A stretch of 64,000 nucleotides of DNA from Pseudomonas fluorescens (GCF_040448305.1 NZ_CP148752.1:3100001-3164000); one strand, 5' to 3'; counted from the first letter of the stretch, positions 1 through 8,556 are shown. Numbers and translations are program-made. Notes: generated by a model not told the origin, from the letters alone.

Positions 1-273
1 ACGCACGGCAATGCGATTGTCGGTAAATGCCCAGAGTTCCTTGATCAGCCGGTAGTTCAACTCCTTGGCCCATTTGCGGGTCAGGAAGCCCTTGGCTTCT
101 TCGCGGTTGTGGGCGAACTCGGCGCGGTTGCGCCATTGGGTGTCCAGGGTGTAGGCCAGGGACACGCGCTCCGGGTCGCGAGAGTTCCAGCCGTCTTCGG
201 CCAGGCGAACTTTTTCAATGGCCGATTCACGGGTGAAAGGGGGTAATGGCGGACGAATTTCGGCATTAGACAT
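1..273 (-). CDS. DUF1348 / NTF2-like (SnoaL-fold) protein, 3' end cut by window
   Basis: The first 91 residues are present and the C-terminus lies beyond the window. The protein opens with MSNAEIRPPLPPFTRESA and continues with blocks DGWNSRDPERV, WRNRAEF and KWAKELNYRLIKELWAF. These are typical of the DUF1348 family of small NTF2-like proteins, whose biochemical role is not established. The ATG at 271-273 has a good ribosome site (GGAG about 7 nt upstream). The gene lies 56 bp downstream of a same-strand TetR regulator, so the two may be co-transcribed or the regulator may control it. The family call is firm; the function is unknown. Confidence 0.8.
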   Translation of the reverse strand, partial: MSNAEIRPPLPPFTRESAIEKVRLAEDGWNSRDPERVSLAYTLDTQWRNRAEFAHNREEAKGFLTRKWAKELNYRLIKELWAFTDNRIAVR

Positions 274-329
274 TTCAAGTCTCCGTATCAAGTTAAAGTT
301 CAAACATTGTGTCGAGCTTGATTGAGTTG

Positions 330-893
330 CTACAGGTCTAATAACTTTCGCGCCATGCATTGCGCATTATCGGCGGCACTGTGATCACCCATTACAAGCG
401 CCACGGTAATGGCACCGTCGATCAGGATCAGCAGCTGTCTGGCCAGCAGCTGCGGATCCTCGGCGCCATGTTCGGTACACAGCTCGCACAGGTAGTCGAG
501 CAGCTTCTGTTTATGCTCTTTGGCGACCAGGCGTACCGGGTCCTGCGGGTCGCCGGTTTCACCGCTGGTGTTGATGAAGGCGCAGCCGCGGAAACCTTCG
601 GAGGCGAACCAGGATTTGAGCACGGTAAACAGGTTGAGCAGTCGCTCGGCCGGGGTTTGTGCCTGGCCGACTGCGCCTCTGTACCAGTGCATCCAGCGCT
701 GGTCGCGGCGTTGCAGGGCGGCCACCACCAGTTCGTCCTTGTTGGCGAAGTAGCGGTAGATGCTTTTTCTGGAGACGCCGGCGGTTTTCACCAGAAGATC
801 CATGCCAGTGGCGGCTATGCCACTTTTGTAGATCAACTTTTCGGTGACATCCAGAATGATGTCGCGTGTGTCATTGCTAGTGATTTCGTTCAT
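330..893 (-). CDS. TetR/AcrR-family transcriptional regulator
   Basis: This 187-residue protein has an N-terminal TetR helix-turn-helix (about residues 10-55, including GMDLLVKTAGVSRKSIYRYF) and a C-terminal ligand-binding half with the block FRGCAFINTSGE, common in the TetR_C group near YcdC/AcrR-type repressors. I chose the ATG at 891-893 because it gives the standard short tail before the HTH. A longer in-frame extension runs through a REP element and is not credible. A perfect palindrome lies just upstream of the start and is a natural autoregulatory operator. The likely target is itself and the downstream DUF1348 gene. The ligand is unknown. Confidence 0.82.
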   Translation of the reverse strand: MNEITSNDTRDIILDVTEKLIYKSGIAATGMDLLVKTAGVSRKSIYRYFANKDELVVAALQRRDQRWMHWYRGAVGQAQTPAERLLNLFTVLKSWFASEGFRGCAFINTSGETGDPQDPVRLVAKEHKQKLLDYLCELCTEHGAEDPQLLARQLLILIDGAITVALVMGDHSAADNAQCMARKLLDL

Positions 894-905
894 GCGGCAA
901 ACAGT

Positions 906-919
906 AGAACGATCGTTCT
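906..919. promoter_or_regulatory. Candidate TetR operator (perfect 14-bp palindrome)
   Basis: AGAACGATCGTTCT is a perfect palindrome 13 bp upstream of the TetR start codon. Its position and its AACGATCGTT core fit an autoregulatory TetR-family operator. This is an inference from position and symmetry only. Confidence 0.55.
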
Positions 920-959
920 CCTTGGTCAATCGGTTTTTTGTGGTGTCTGACAAATTGTC

Positions 960-1023
960 TTCGCGAGCAGGCTCGCTTCCACATTGAATTGCATTCTCCT
1001 GTGGGAGCGAGCCTGCTCGCGAA
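960..1023. repeat. REP doublet (inverted pair, short spacer)
   Basis: Two REP palindromes in opposite orientation: TTCGCGAGCAGGCTCGCTTC at the left and GAGCGAGCCTGCTCGCGAA at the right, separated by about 18 bp. The doublet lies between the divergent TetR and pssA genes. The left arm carries a C-to-T change relative to the usual GCTCGCTCC. Confidence 0.9.
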
Positions 1024-1108
1024 GGGGACATTACAGACAGTAACAAGACCCGAACCTTTGCATGGTGTAAGCTCACGGGTTCTTCGGATTCGACCCACTG
1101 CGAGCCCT

Positions 1109-2452
1109 ATGCCGTCGTTTTTCAAACGCTCCCTGCTGCCCAAGTTGCGCAGTTTTCCGCTGACGGCCGATGCCGTTAGCGTCCTCTCCGGCGCTGCCGA
1201 ATTCCGTCGTTGCCTGCTGGAGAAAATCGCCAGCGCGACCCGGCGCATTTACATCGTTGCGCTGTACCTGCAACAGGATGAGGCCGGCCAGGAAATTCTC
1301 GATGCCTTGCACGCGGCCAAACTGGCGCGTCCGGAACTGGACGTGGTGGTCGTCGTCGACTGGCTGCGCGCCCAGCGCGGCCTGATCGGTGCCGGCAAGC
1401 AACCGGGCAACTCCGCCTGGTATCAGGAAATGACCCGCACCCATGCCAGCGAAGTGCCGATCTACGGCGTCCCGGTACAAACCCGCGAATTGTTCGGTGT
1501 GTTGCACCTTAAAGGCTTCGTGATCGATGACTGCGTGATCTACAGCGGCGCGAGCCTGAACAACGTCTATCTGCACAAGTTCGACAAGTACCGCTACGAC
1601 CGCTATCACCTGCTGCACAATCGTGAACTGGCCGATTCGATGGAGCACCTGGTGCAGCACGGCCTGGTGGCGTCCAAGGCGGTGCACCGCCTCGACCTGC
1701 CGAACCTGCCGACCACCCGCAGCCTGCGCAATGACATCGGTGACCTGCGCAGCCGCCTCAAGCACGCGGCGTACGACACCACGCAGGGCACCACCGACAG
1801 GACCGGTTTGTCCGTCAGCCCGCTGCTCGGCGTCGGCAAGAACAATCCGCTGAACCGGGTGATCTGCGAACTGATCGCCAGCGCCCAGCAGCAACTGATC
1901 ATTTGCACCCCGTACTTCAACCTGCCGCTGGCGATCATCCGCGAGATCAACCGCGCGCTGGCCCGTGGGGTGAAGATCGACATTGTGGTCGGCGACAAGA
2001 CGGCCAACGACTTCTACATTCCGCCGAGCGAACCGTTCCGGGTCATTTCGGCGCTGCCGTACCTGTACGAAATCAGCTTGCGCCGGTTCGCCAAGCGTCA
2101 TCAGCGCAACATCGACAGCGGCCAGTTGAACCTGCACCTGTGGCGTGATGGCGACAACACCTATCACCTCAAGGGCATGTGGATCGACCGGCGCTATACC
2201 TTGCTGACCGGCAACAACCTCAACCCGCGGGCGTTTCGACTCGATCTGGAAAACGCCTTGTTGATCGATGATCCCCATGGCGAACTGCTGGAGCCGCGTC
2301 GCAAAGAGCTGGCAGAGATCTTCCAGCACACCCGTCGCATCGAGCACTTCCAGAACCTGGAAACCCTGGCCGAATACCCGACGGGCGTGGCCAAGTTCCT
2401 CAAGCGCGTGAGTCGCGTGCGGATCGAGCGGTTGCTTTACCGCATTCTGTAA
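1109..2452 (+). CDS. pssA: CDP-diacylglycerol--serine O-phosphatidyltransferase (PLD-type)
   Basis: This 447-residue protein makes phosphatidylserine from CDP-diacylglycerol and serine, the precursor of phosphatidylethanolamine. It follows Escherichia coli PssA closely along its length: LLEKIASATRRIYIVALYLQQD near the start, RAQRGLIGAG, GVLHLKGFVIDD with the first HxK motif, ICTPYFNLP, VGDKTANDFYIP, a second HxK in YHLKGMWID, and GNNLNPRAFRLDLENA. Two HKD half-sites identify the phospholipase D superfamily, unlike the membrane-embedded PssA of many other bacteria. I chose the ATG at 1109 because it gives the expected N-terminus (MPSFFKRSLLPKLRSF); upstream in-frame sequence is REP-derived. 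It appears monocistronic. Pseudomonas may also carry another pssA elsewhere. Confidence 0.9.
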   Translation: MPSFFKRSLLPKLRSFPLTADAVSVLSGAAEFRRCLLEKIASATRRIYIVALYLQQDEAGQEILDALHAAKLARPELDVVVVVDWLRAQRGLIGAGKQPGNSAWYQEMTRTHASEVPIYGVPVQTRELFGVLHLKGFVIDDCVIYSGASLNNVYLHKFDKYRYDRYHLLHNRELADSMEHLVQHGLVASKAVHRLDLPNLPTTRSLRNDIGDLRSRLKHAAYDTTQGTTDRTGLSVSPLLGVGKNNPLNRVICELIASAQQQLIICTPYFNLPLAIIREINRALARGVKIDIVVGDKTANDFYIPPSEPFRVISALPYLYEISLRRFAKRHQRNIDSGQLNLHLWRDGDNTYHLKGMWIDRRYTLLTGNNLNPRAFRLDLENALLIDDPHGELLEPRRKELAEIFQHTRRIEHFQNLETLAEYPTGVAKFLKRVSRVRIERLLYRIL

Positions 2453-2475
2453 AGCCGGTGGATCTCAGAAAAGCA

Positions 2476-2502
2476 ATCGCGAGCAAGCTCGCTCCCACAG
2501 GG
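2476..2502. repeat. Single REP element
   Basis: One REP palindrome (TCGCGAGCAAGCTCGCTCCC...) without an inverted partner, 24 bp downstream of the pssA stop. The only unpaired copy in the window. Confidence 0.85.
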
Positions 2503-2620
2503 GATCCGGGCTGTTCACAGCATTTGTGAGCGACGCAGATCCAGTGTGGGGGCGGCGGTGCGGTAGCGGTTTCAGCTAATATGCCCCCCACTCGAACAAG
2601 AACAGGGCTTGCCGCGATCC

Positions 2621-3637
2621 ATGTCGGAAAAAGACACCATCTCCATTCAACTGGTGCGTGAAGCACTGTTGCAAAGCTGCGCGCCAGGAATCGCCACGGA
2701 TGAGGTGTTGAGCAAGGTCGGCATCGACCCGCAGCTGCTGGGCAGCACCGACGCCCGTGTTCCGGCCACGGCCTATGCGCGCCTGTGGCGGTTGCTGGCA
2801 CGGCGCGGGGATGATGAGTTCTTTGGCATGGACCCACGCAAACTCAAATCCGGCAGCTTTGCGTTCCTGTGTCGCAGCGCCATGCTCCAGCCCAACGTGG
2901 CGGCGGGAGTGGCCAGCGGCCTGGGGTTTTTGTCGTTGATCCTCGAACACCTGCCAGCGCAATTGGTGCGTCAGCAAAGCCTGGCGGAAATCGTCCTGCT
3001 GGAGGACGACAAGGACCCGCGCCGGGCCTTCACCTATTTCACCTACTGGATGATCGTGCACGGTGTTGCCTGCTGGCTGGCTGGACGGCGGATTCCGATC
3101 CTGGCCATCGAACTGCGCTGTTCGAAGCCGGATTTCTGCGATGACTATCAGGTGATGTTTTCCGAGAACCTGCGCTTCGACCGCCCACGCACGCGGATGA
3201 TTTTCTCCGCCGATTGCCTGGACCTGCCCATCAAGCGCAGCCCTGAAGAACTCGAGCGATTCCTGGCCCGTGCGCCGGCGAACATTCTGGTGAAGTACCG
3301 CGATCCGCAGAGCCTGGCCAGCCGCATCAAACACGACTTGCGCCACCTGCCGGGCGAACACTGGCCGGAAACCGAAGCCCTGGCGCAACGCCTGTGCATG
3401 TCGGCTTCAACCCTGCGCCGTCGACTGGCCGAAGAGGGGCAAACCTACCAAGGCCTCAAGGACGGCGTGCGCAAGGAGCTGGCGATTGTCTGGCTGGCCG
3501 AACCGGCGATCAGCTTCAGTGAAATCGCCACGCGGCTGGGGTTCGCTGACGTCAGTTCGTTCTACAAGGCGTTTCGCAAGTGGTCGGGGTCAAATCCGGG
3601 GCATTACCGCAGCCTGATTCTCAATGACACTGAGTAA
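2621..3637 (+). CDS. AraC-family transcriptional regulator (AraC arabinose-binding-like N-domain)
   Basis: This 338-residue protein has an N-terminal effector domain of the Arabinose_bd type (about residues 15-200) and a C-terminal AraC DNA-binding domain (about 230-330). The second helix-turn-helix reads FSEIATRLGFADVSSFYKAFRKWSG followed by PGHYR, the family signature. I chose the ATG at 2621; a TTG 12 bp upstream is in frame but less likely. Regulators of this type often control catabolic or fatty-acid genes placed beside them, but both neighbours (pssA and a convergent lipoprotein) lack an obvious link, so no target is proposed. Confidence 0.85.
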   Translation: MSEKDTISIQLVREALLQSCAPGIATDEVLSKVGIDPQLLGSTDARVPATAYARLWRLLARRGDDEFFGMDPRKLKSGSFAFLCRSAMLQPNVAAGVASGLGFLSLILEHLPAQLVRQQSLAEIVLLEDDKDPRRAFTYFTYWMIVHGVACWLAGRRIPILAIELRCSKPDFCDDYQVMFSENLRFDRPRTRMIFSADCLDLPIKRSPEELERFLARAPANILVKYRDPQSLASRIKHDLRHLPGEHWPETEALAQRLCMSASTLRRRLAEEGQTYQGLKDGVRKELAIVWLAEPAISFSEIATRLGFADVSSFYKAFRKWSGSNPGHYRSLILNDTE

Positions 3638-3654
3638 GTTCAGCGGCGCAACCG

Positions 3655-4143
3655 TCATTTCTTCGCAGGCGTTCGACGGCTGCCCGTGGTCGCCATTGGC
3701 AGATTGAGCGTGCCACTGTCGACGAAACGCATCGTGTTGAACACGCCACCCGAGAGCTTGCCGCGCAGGACGTAGGGCATGTTGTTGAGCGTTTTCATCT
3801 GGCTGATGCCATAGGTCTGGCGGATCACCGAAAACGCCGAAACGCTGACCGGCACGCTGACGACGGTGTCGGAAAAACGCCCGATCGTACCCCGCTCATC
3901 GGTGACGCCAGAGGCGAAGGGCTGGCCGTTGATGTCCAGGTCCAGGGCGACACCGCTGTAGGTGAGGGTGGTGTCATTGGGGTTCTGCACGCGGATTCTC
4001 ACGGCAAATCGCACTTCCATGCCCTCGCCTTGCAGGGGCTCGACACCCACGACGTTGATTCTCAACGGGTCTCGATTGGGTAGCGAGGAACAGGCGCTCA
4101 GGCAGAGCAGGAGGGAAATCAGGACCGCGTGGACGCTGCGCAT
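3655..4143 (-). CDS. LEA type-2 (Late embryogenesis abundant 14-like) lipoprotein
   Basis: This 162-residue protein begins with a lipoprotein signal (MRSVHAVLISLLLCLSACSS; lipobox LSAC). A single LEA_2/WHy domain follows, with the typical VRFAVRIRVQNPNDTTLTYSGVALDLDI-type strand pattern, broken here by position rather than quoted in full. The domain is a beta-sandwich seen in desiccation-related proteins. In bacteria these are small envelope lipoproteins of unclear role. The ATG at 4141-4143 puts the signal peptide at residue 1. The gene lies 3' of a permease on the same strand, separated from it by a strong terminator, so it probably has its own promoter. Confidence 0.82.
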   Translation of the reverse strand: MRSVHAVLISLLLCLSACSSLPNRDPLRINVVGVEPLQGEGMEVRFAVRIRVQNPNDTTLTYSGVALDLDINGQPFASGVTDERGTIGRFSDTVVSVPVSVSAFSVIRQTYGISQMKTLNNMPYVLRGKLSGGVFNTMRFVDSGTLNLPMATTGSRRTPAKK

Positions 4144-4160
4144 GGACGTGCTCTCATCTG

Positions 4161-4193
4161 AAAAAGGGCTGAACCGCCAGCGGCTCAGCCCTT
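4161..4193 (-). terminator. Rho-independent terminator of the NCS2 permease gene
   Basis: On the minus strand, AAGGGCTGA and TCAGCCCTT form a 9-bp stem with a further CCGC/GCGG inner stem, followed by five T residues. It lies 8 bp past the permease stop codon. Confidence 0.85.
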
Positions 4194-4201
4194 GAGTCCG
4201 T

Positions 4202-5674
4202 CTAGTGGTTCGACTGTGCGACCATCGCAGGCTTTGCGGGTTCATCCCTGGCGGTCACATCGGGGTTCTGCATGACCTGAAGCACCGAGGCCTCCGGATC
4301 GAATTCGTCCTCTTCCAGTTCGATGAATTCCTCGGGCAGGAAGATATTAAGAACGATAGCGCACAGCGCGCCGACGGTGATGGGCGATTCGAAAATGTTG
4401 TGCAGGGCCTTGGGCAGTTCCCGCAGGACTTCCGGCACGGCGGCCACGCCCAGGCCCATGCCGACGGAAATCGCCACGATCAGCATGTTGCGCCGATGCA
4501 GGCCGGCCTCGGCGAGAATCTTGATCCCGGCCACCGCGACGGTGCCGAACATCACCAGTTCCGCGCCACCCAGCACCGGTTTCGGCATCAGTTGCAGTAC
4601 CGCGCCGATCATCGGGAACAGGCCAAGCACCACCAGTAATCCGGCAATGAAAAACGCCACGTAGCGGCTGGCCACGCCGGTGAGCTGGATCACCCCGTTG
4701 TTCTGGGCGAAGGTCACCATCGGCATGCTGTTGAACACCGCGGCCATGGCCGAGTTGAGGCCATCGGCGAGCAGGCCGGACTTGATCCGGCGAATGTACA
4801 CCGGGCCTTTGACCGGTTGCCGGGAGATCATCGAGTTGGCCGTGAGGTCACCGGCGGCCTCCAGCGGCGACACCAGGAAGATCACCGCCACCGGGATGAA
4901 CGCCACCCAATCGAAGGAGAACCCGTACTTGAAGGGTACCGGCACGCTCATCAACGGCACTTCGGGCAGGCTGTTGAAATCGACCTGGCCCATAAGCCAT
5001 GCCACCCCGTAGCCCAGGGTCAGGCCGATGACAATCGCCCCCAGGCGCAGAAACGGCACGTCCACCCGGTTCAACACCACGATGGTTCCCAACACCAGTG
5101 CCGCCAGGGCCAAGTGACTGGCAGCACCCAGGTCCGGGGCGCCGAAGCCGCCGGCGATGTCGGTCATGGCGACCTTGATCAGCGACAAGCCCATCAGCGT
5201 GATGATCGTGCCGGTCACCACCGGGGTGATCAGCATGCGCAATTTGCCGATGAACTGGCTCAACACCACCTCGATGAACGCGGCAAAAAAGCACACGCCG
5301 AAAATGGTCGAGAGAATCTCATCGGTACCGCCGCCCCGGGCCTTGACCATGAAGCCGGCGCTGAGAATCACACTGATGAACGAGAAACTGGTGCCTTGCA
5401 GGCACAACAGGCCAGAGCCCACCGGACCGAAGCGCCGCGCCTGCACGAAGGTGCCCAGACCAGAGACGAACAGCGCCATGCTGATCAGGTAGGGGATTTC
5501 GCTTTGCAGGCCCAGGGCGCTGCCCATGATCAGCGTCGGGGTGATGATGCCGACGAAGCTCGCCAGCACGTGTTGCAGGGCGGCGAAGACGGTGGCGGTC
5601 AGATGCGGGCGGTCATCGAGGCCGTAGATCAGGTCGCTGTGGCGTGGAGCGGGGGCTTTTTCGGAGGCGGTCAT
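4202..5674 (-). CDS. NCS2-family nucleobase permease (xanthine/uracil type)
   Basis: This 490-residue inner-membrane protein belongs to the nucleobase:cation symporter-2 family, which imports xanthine, uric acid or uracil with protons. It shows the family blocks LQGTSFSFISVILSAGF, TGTIITLMGLSLI, SPLEAAGDLTANSMISRQPV (the conserved helix-8 acidic motif) and FAQNNGVIQLTGVASRYV. The N-terminus (SDLIYGLDDRPHL) resembles E. coli XanP/XanQ, so a purine substrate is more likely than uracil. The C-terminal tail is acidic (EEFIELEEDEFDPEAS). The HPP gene lies 97 bp upstream on the same strand and a terminator follows the stop. Exact substrate is not determinable here. Confidence 0.85.
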   Translation of the reverse strand: MTASEKAPAPRHSDLIYGLDDRPHLTATVFAALQHVLASFVGIITPTLIMGSALGLQSEIPYLISMALFVSGLGTFVQARRFGPVGSGLLCLQGTSFSFISVILSAGFMVKARGGGTDEILSTIFGVCFFAAFIEVVLSQFIGKLRMLITPVVTGTIITLMGLSLIKVAMTDIAGGFGAPDLGAASHLALAALVLGTIVVLNRVDVPFLRLGAIVIGLTLGYGVAWLMGQVDFNSLPEVPLMSVPVPFKYGFSFDWVAFIPVAVIFLVSPLEAAGDLTANSMISRQPVKGPVYIRRIKSGLLADGLNSAMAAVFNSMPMVTFAQNNGVIQLTGVASRYVAFFIAGLLVVLGLFPMIGAVLQLMPKPVLGGAELVMFGTVAVAGIKILAEAGLHRRNMLIVAISVGMGLGVAAVPEVLRELPKALHNIFESPITVGALCAIVLNIFLPEEFIELEEDEFDPEASVLQVMQNPDVTARDEPAKPAMVAQSNH

Positions 5675-5771
5675 GGTGGTTTGCGTGCCAGAAGGCGGGC
5701 CGGGTCAGAAAATGGAGGCGCAGGATGCCAGAACCGCCCGGCCACGGCAAAAGAACCTCCAAAACAGTGAC

Positions 5772-6479
5772 TTACAGCCGTGGGGCGAGCACCTCGCCCA
5801 CGCTGCGGCGTTTGGCGTGCAGTTGGCTGGCCTGGATCAACTGTTCGAGGTCTTCGGGCGTGACGTCATAGAACGCTTCCATGTCGGCCAACGCCAGTTT
5901 CAGGTCTTCGGCGGTGATGGCCTGACGGTCGACCGGCAGGTGATCGGCAGGAATCCTGGCCACCGGTTCGCTGGCACTCTTGGGGTAACGAACGCGGGTC
6001 AGGTTGTTGTAGGCCAGGGCACAGAGCAGCATCGTCGCCGCGCTGAGCATCACCGGTCCGATGGCTCTCCAGTCCATGGCAATGGTCGCCGGATCGGCCA
6101 GCACCAGGGTCAGGGCCAATGCACCGGCCGGTGGATGCACGCAGCGCAGCCAGCACATCAGGATCAACGCCATGCCCGCCGCCAGGCAAGCGCTACCCAG
6201 GGTTCGGCCCAACACATGGGCCACCAGCAAGGCAATCACCCCGGCGGATAAGTAGCCGCCGAGAATCGACCAGGGTTGGGCGAGCGCGCCCGACGACACG
6301 GCAAACAACAGCACCGCCGAAGCCCCCAGCGGGCCGATCAGGTGCTGGGCCACCTCGATGCCGAACACCTGGCTACAGAGCCACACGCTCATCAGTGTCC
6401 CCAAGGCCATGCCGATGGCGGCGCGGCTCCATTCGGTGGGGCGGGTGTTGATGGCGGCAGGCAACCAGCGAGCAAGCAT
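5772..6479 (-). CDS. HPP-family integral membrane protein lacking CBS domains
   Basis: The protein has the HPP-family core: PAAINTRPTEW at the start, several hydrophobic helices, and the family-naming block LRCVHPPAGALALTLV. HPP proteins have been linked to nitrite transport in plastids and cyanobacteria; bacterial roles are poorly defined. Many relatives continue into a pair of CBS domains after a linker like DLKLALADMEAFYDVTPEDLEQLI, seen here, but this protein stops 20 residues later, and I see no CBS remnant in the 97 bp before the next gene. I chose the ATG at 6477-6479 (235 residues, CGGAG upstream). A further upstream ATG at 6509 adds 10 residues but abuts a terminator and lacks a ribosome site. 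Confidence 0.75.
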   Translation of the reverse strand: MLARWLPAAINTRPTEWSRAAIGMALGTLMSVWLCSQVFGIEVAQHLIGPLGASAVLLFAVSSGALAQPWSILGGYLSAGVIALLVAHVLGRTLGSACLAAGMALILMCWLRCVHPPAGALALTLVLADPATIAMDWRAIGPVMLSAATMLLCALAYNNLTRVRYPKSASEPVARIPADHLPVDRQAITAEDLKLALADMEAFYDVTPEDLEQLIQASQLHAKRRSVGEVLAPRL

Positions 6480-6511
6480 TCCGAGAAAACTCCGGCAGAA
6501 AAAATCCATGC

Positions 6512-6545
6512 AAAAAAAAGGCTTAGCTGGGGAACCCAGAAAGCC
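6512..6545 (-). terminator. Rho-independent terminator downstream of ugd
   Basis: On the minus strand a hairpin (GGCTT paired with AAGCC, CTGGG with CCCAG, 3-nt loop) is followed by eight T residues. It closes the ugd transcript just before the HPP gene and argues against the upstream HPP start at 6509. Confidence 0.8.
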
Positions 6546-6709
6546 CTTGAAGTTGTTCCAACTGTTGGGGGAGGAACGCGCACAGTGTGCCGTTCAATCC
6601 AGCTACTGACAAATTCATATTAATGAGCTTTCAGTGCATTAATATTGCTTTAAAACGCCCCGTCGGCCGCTTGTGTAGCACAGCAAACCACCCAGGGCAG
6701 CGAGTGCAC

Positions 6710-6916
6710 TCAAGGCATAATGCAGGCGAGCAGGGCGGCCATGATTTCCATGGTGTGCCGGGGATTGCTGGTCACCAGCAGGTACTGCGACAGGTAAAAG
6801 GTAAATCGTCCGTGCACCACGGTGCTGAGCAGGCAGCCGGCGGTGAACAGGATCAGAGTGCGGTCGTTTTTCAGGGGGATCAGGGTGTTCAGGCAACCAC
6901 TGACTCGGCAAACCAT
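6710..6916 (-). CDS. Small hydrophobic protein overlapping the ugd 3' end (uncertain)
   Basis: A 68-codon reading frame starts 28 bp inside ugd and runs to 6710. The predicted product has one clear hydrophobic stretch (LILFTAGCLLSTVVHG) and a second near the C-terminus (MEIMAALLACIMP). There is no obvious ribosome site, so translation would have to be coupled to ugd termination. It lies before the terminator at 6512-6545, so it would be transcribed with ugd. I do not recognise a family. The alternative is that this is untranslated 3' sequence. Between 6546 and 6709 I see nothing else credible. Confidence 0.3.
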   Translation of the reverse strand: MVCRVSGCLNTLIPLKNDRTLILFTAGCLLSTVVHGRFTFYLSQYLLVTSNPRHTMEIMAALLACIMP

Positions 6917-8268
6917 TGCTGGTACGGAATCGGCAATTTGCTCGACTCGCCCCGGCCGATCGGGAAGTAGGTGAAACCGATGCGTGCCAGACGGTCCGAG
7001 TCGTACAGGTTGCGGCCGTCGAAGATCACCGGTGCATTGAGCCGCTGCTGGATCAGCTCGAAGTCCGGCGCCTTGAACTGTTGCCATTCGGTGCAGATGA
7101 TCAGTGCTTCGGCACCGGACAAGACCGACTCGGGCGTGCCCATGAGCATCAGCTTCGATTCATCGGGATACAGCTTCTGGGTTTCCTGCATGGCTTCCGG
7201 ATCGAACGCACGGACATTCGCCCCGGCGGCCCACAAGGATTCGAGCAACACCCGGCTCGGTGCATCGCGCATGTCGTCGGTGTTTGGCTTGAACGCCAGA
7301 CCCCACAAGGCAAAGGTCCTACCACGCAAGTCGCCCTTGTAGAACGCGTTGATGCGCTCGAACAGCTTGAATTTCTGTCGCTCGTTGATGGCTTCCACCG
7401 CTTGCAGCAGGTCACTGGAGCAATGGGCCTGTTCGGCGCTGTGAATCAGGGCGCGCATGTCCTTGGGGAAACATGAACCACCGTAGCCGCAACCGGGGTA
7501 GATGAAGTGATAGCCGATACGCGAGTCGGCGCCGATGCCCAGGCGCACCGATTCGATGTCGGCGCCCAGGTGCTCGGCCAGTTCGGCGATCTGGTTGATG
7601 AAGCTGATCTTGGTCGCCAGCATGCAGTTGGCCGCGTACTTGGTCAGCTCGGCACTGCGCAGGTCCATGAACATGATGCGTTCATGATTGCGGTTGAAGG
7701 GCGAGTACAGGTCACGCATCACCTCACGCACTTCTTCGCGTTCACAGCCGATGACGATTCGGTCCGGGCGTCGACAGTCGGCCACGGCCGAACCTTCTTT
7801 CAAGAACTCCGGGTTGGAGACGATATCGAACTGCAATACGCGCCCAGCGCTGAGCAGGCGTTTGTCGATGTGTGTGCGCAAGGCATCCCCGGTGCCGACC
7901 GGGACGGTGGACTTCTCCACCAGGATCGCCGGTTGCTCGCGATGACGGGCCACGGCGTCGCCTACCGACATCACGTAGCGCAAGTCCGCCGAGCCGTCGT
8001 CCCGGGAAGGTGTACCGACCGCGATGAACAGCACCTGGCCATGCTGTATCGCGAATTTTTCGTCGCTGGTGAATTGCAACCGTCTGGCGTCAAGACCTTC
8101 GCGTACCAGGCTGGCAAGCCCGGGTTCGAAAATACTCACGTGGCCCTGTTGGAGCAGTTCGACCTTATTCTCGTCAACGTCCATGCACACCACGTCGTGG
8201 CCGACTTCCGCCAATACCGCTGCCTGCACCAGGCCGACATATCCGCTACCAAATACACTGATTCTCAT
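6889..8268 (-). CDS. ugd: UDP-glucose 6-dehydrogenase
   Basis: This 459-residue enzyme oxidises UDP-glucose to UDP-glucuronate with two NAD+. It begins with the Rossmann motif MRISVFGSGYVGLVQAAVLA, has VEKSTVPVGTGD and SNPEFLKEGSAV in the substrate region, and carries the catalytic cysteine in GCGYGGSCFPKDMRA (Cys266). The C-terminal UDP-binding domain includes GLAFKPNTDDMRDAPS. In many Pseudomonas this gene ends the arnBCADTEF-ugd operon for aminoarabinose modification of lipid A. Here only degraded arnF and arnB pieces remain directly upstream, and the arnF stop codon overlaps the ugd ATG (ATGA). Ugd may now serve another UDP-glucuronate-dependent polysaccharide. Confidence 0.95.
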   Translation of the reverse strand: MRISVFGSGYVGLVQAAVLAEVGHDVVCMDVDENKVELLQQGHVSIFEPGLASLVREGLDARRLQFTSDEKFAIQHGQVLFIAVGTPSRDDGSADLRYVMSVGDAVARHREQPAILVEKSTVPVGTGDALRTHIDKRLLSAGRVLQFDIVSNPEFLKEGSAVADCRRPDRIVIGCEREEVREVMRDLYSPFNRNHERIMFMDLRSAELTKYAANCMLATKISFINQIAELAEHLGADIESVRLGIGADSRIGYHFIYPGCGYGGSCFPKDMRALIHSAEQAHCSSDLLQAVEAINERQKFKLFERINAFYKGDLRGRTFALWGLAFKPNTDDMRDAPSRVLLESLWAAGANVRAFDPEAMQETQKLYPDESKLMLMGTPESVLSGAEALIICTEWQQFKAPDFELIQQRLNAPVIFDGRNLYDSDRLARIGFTYFPIGRGESSKLPIPYQQWFAESVVA

Positions 8269-8398
8269 GGGGCATTCCTTGATTCAGGCGCACGAGCTGG
8301 TCGAGAATTGATGGTTATGACGCCGAGGGTGAGCAATGCCACGCCAAGGCTTTCCAGGCAGGTCGCAGACAGGCGACCAGCAGCAATAGCGGGCTCAT
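8265..8398 (-). pseudogene. arnF: C-terminal remnant of arnF (aminoarabinose flippase subunit)
   Basis: Read on the minus strand, one frame gives CLESLGVALLTLGVITIN then SRPARAPES and ends in a TGA that overlaps the ugd start codon. This matches the expected last transmembrane helix and tail of ArnF, which precedes ugd in arnBCADTEF-ugd operons. The sequence upstream (MSPLLLLVACL, ATG at 8396-8398) is in a different frame, so the gene is broken as well as truncated. The family resemblance is from memory of ArnF C-termini and the order of the operon. The 8399-8556 stretch between the two relics has no assignable product. Confidence 0.6.
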
Positions 8399-8556
8399 GG
8401 TGCCACCTGAGGAATAATCAAAATCGAGTCAGGATAGGCAAGGCCATATTTCAATTCGCGTATCGTGTTGAAAAAAGCCACTTCCGGCCGTTTCAACCCC
8501 CAGGACAATGCCCAGGCTGCCCAGCACTGCAGCGGGCGCAAGGCCTGAAGAACAGC

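Noticed and set aside
938..1108. Upstream extension of pssA
   Set aside because: It runs through a REP doublet; the E. coli-like N-terminus starts at 1109.
6522..6620. A short minus-strand ORF beginning MNLSVAGLNG just before the ugd terminator
   Set aside because: No ribosome site, its stop falls inside the terminator stem, and no similarity is recognisable.
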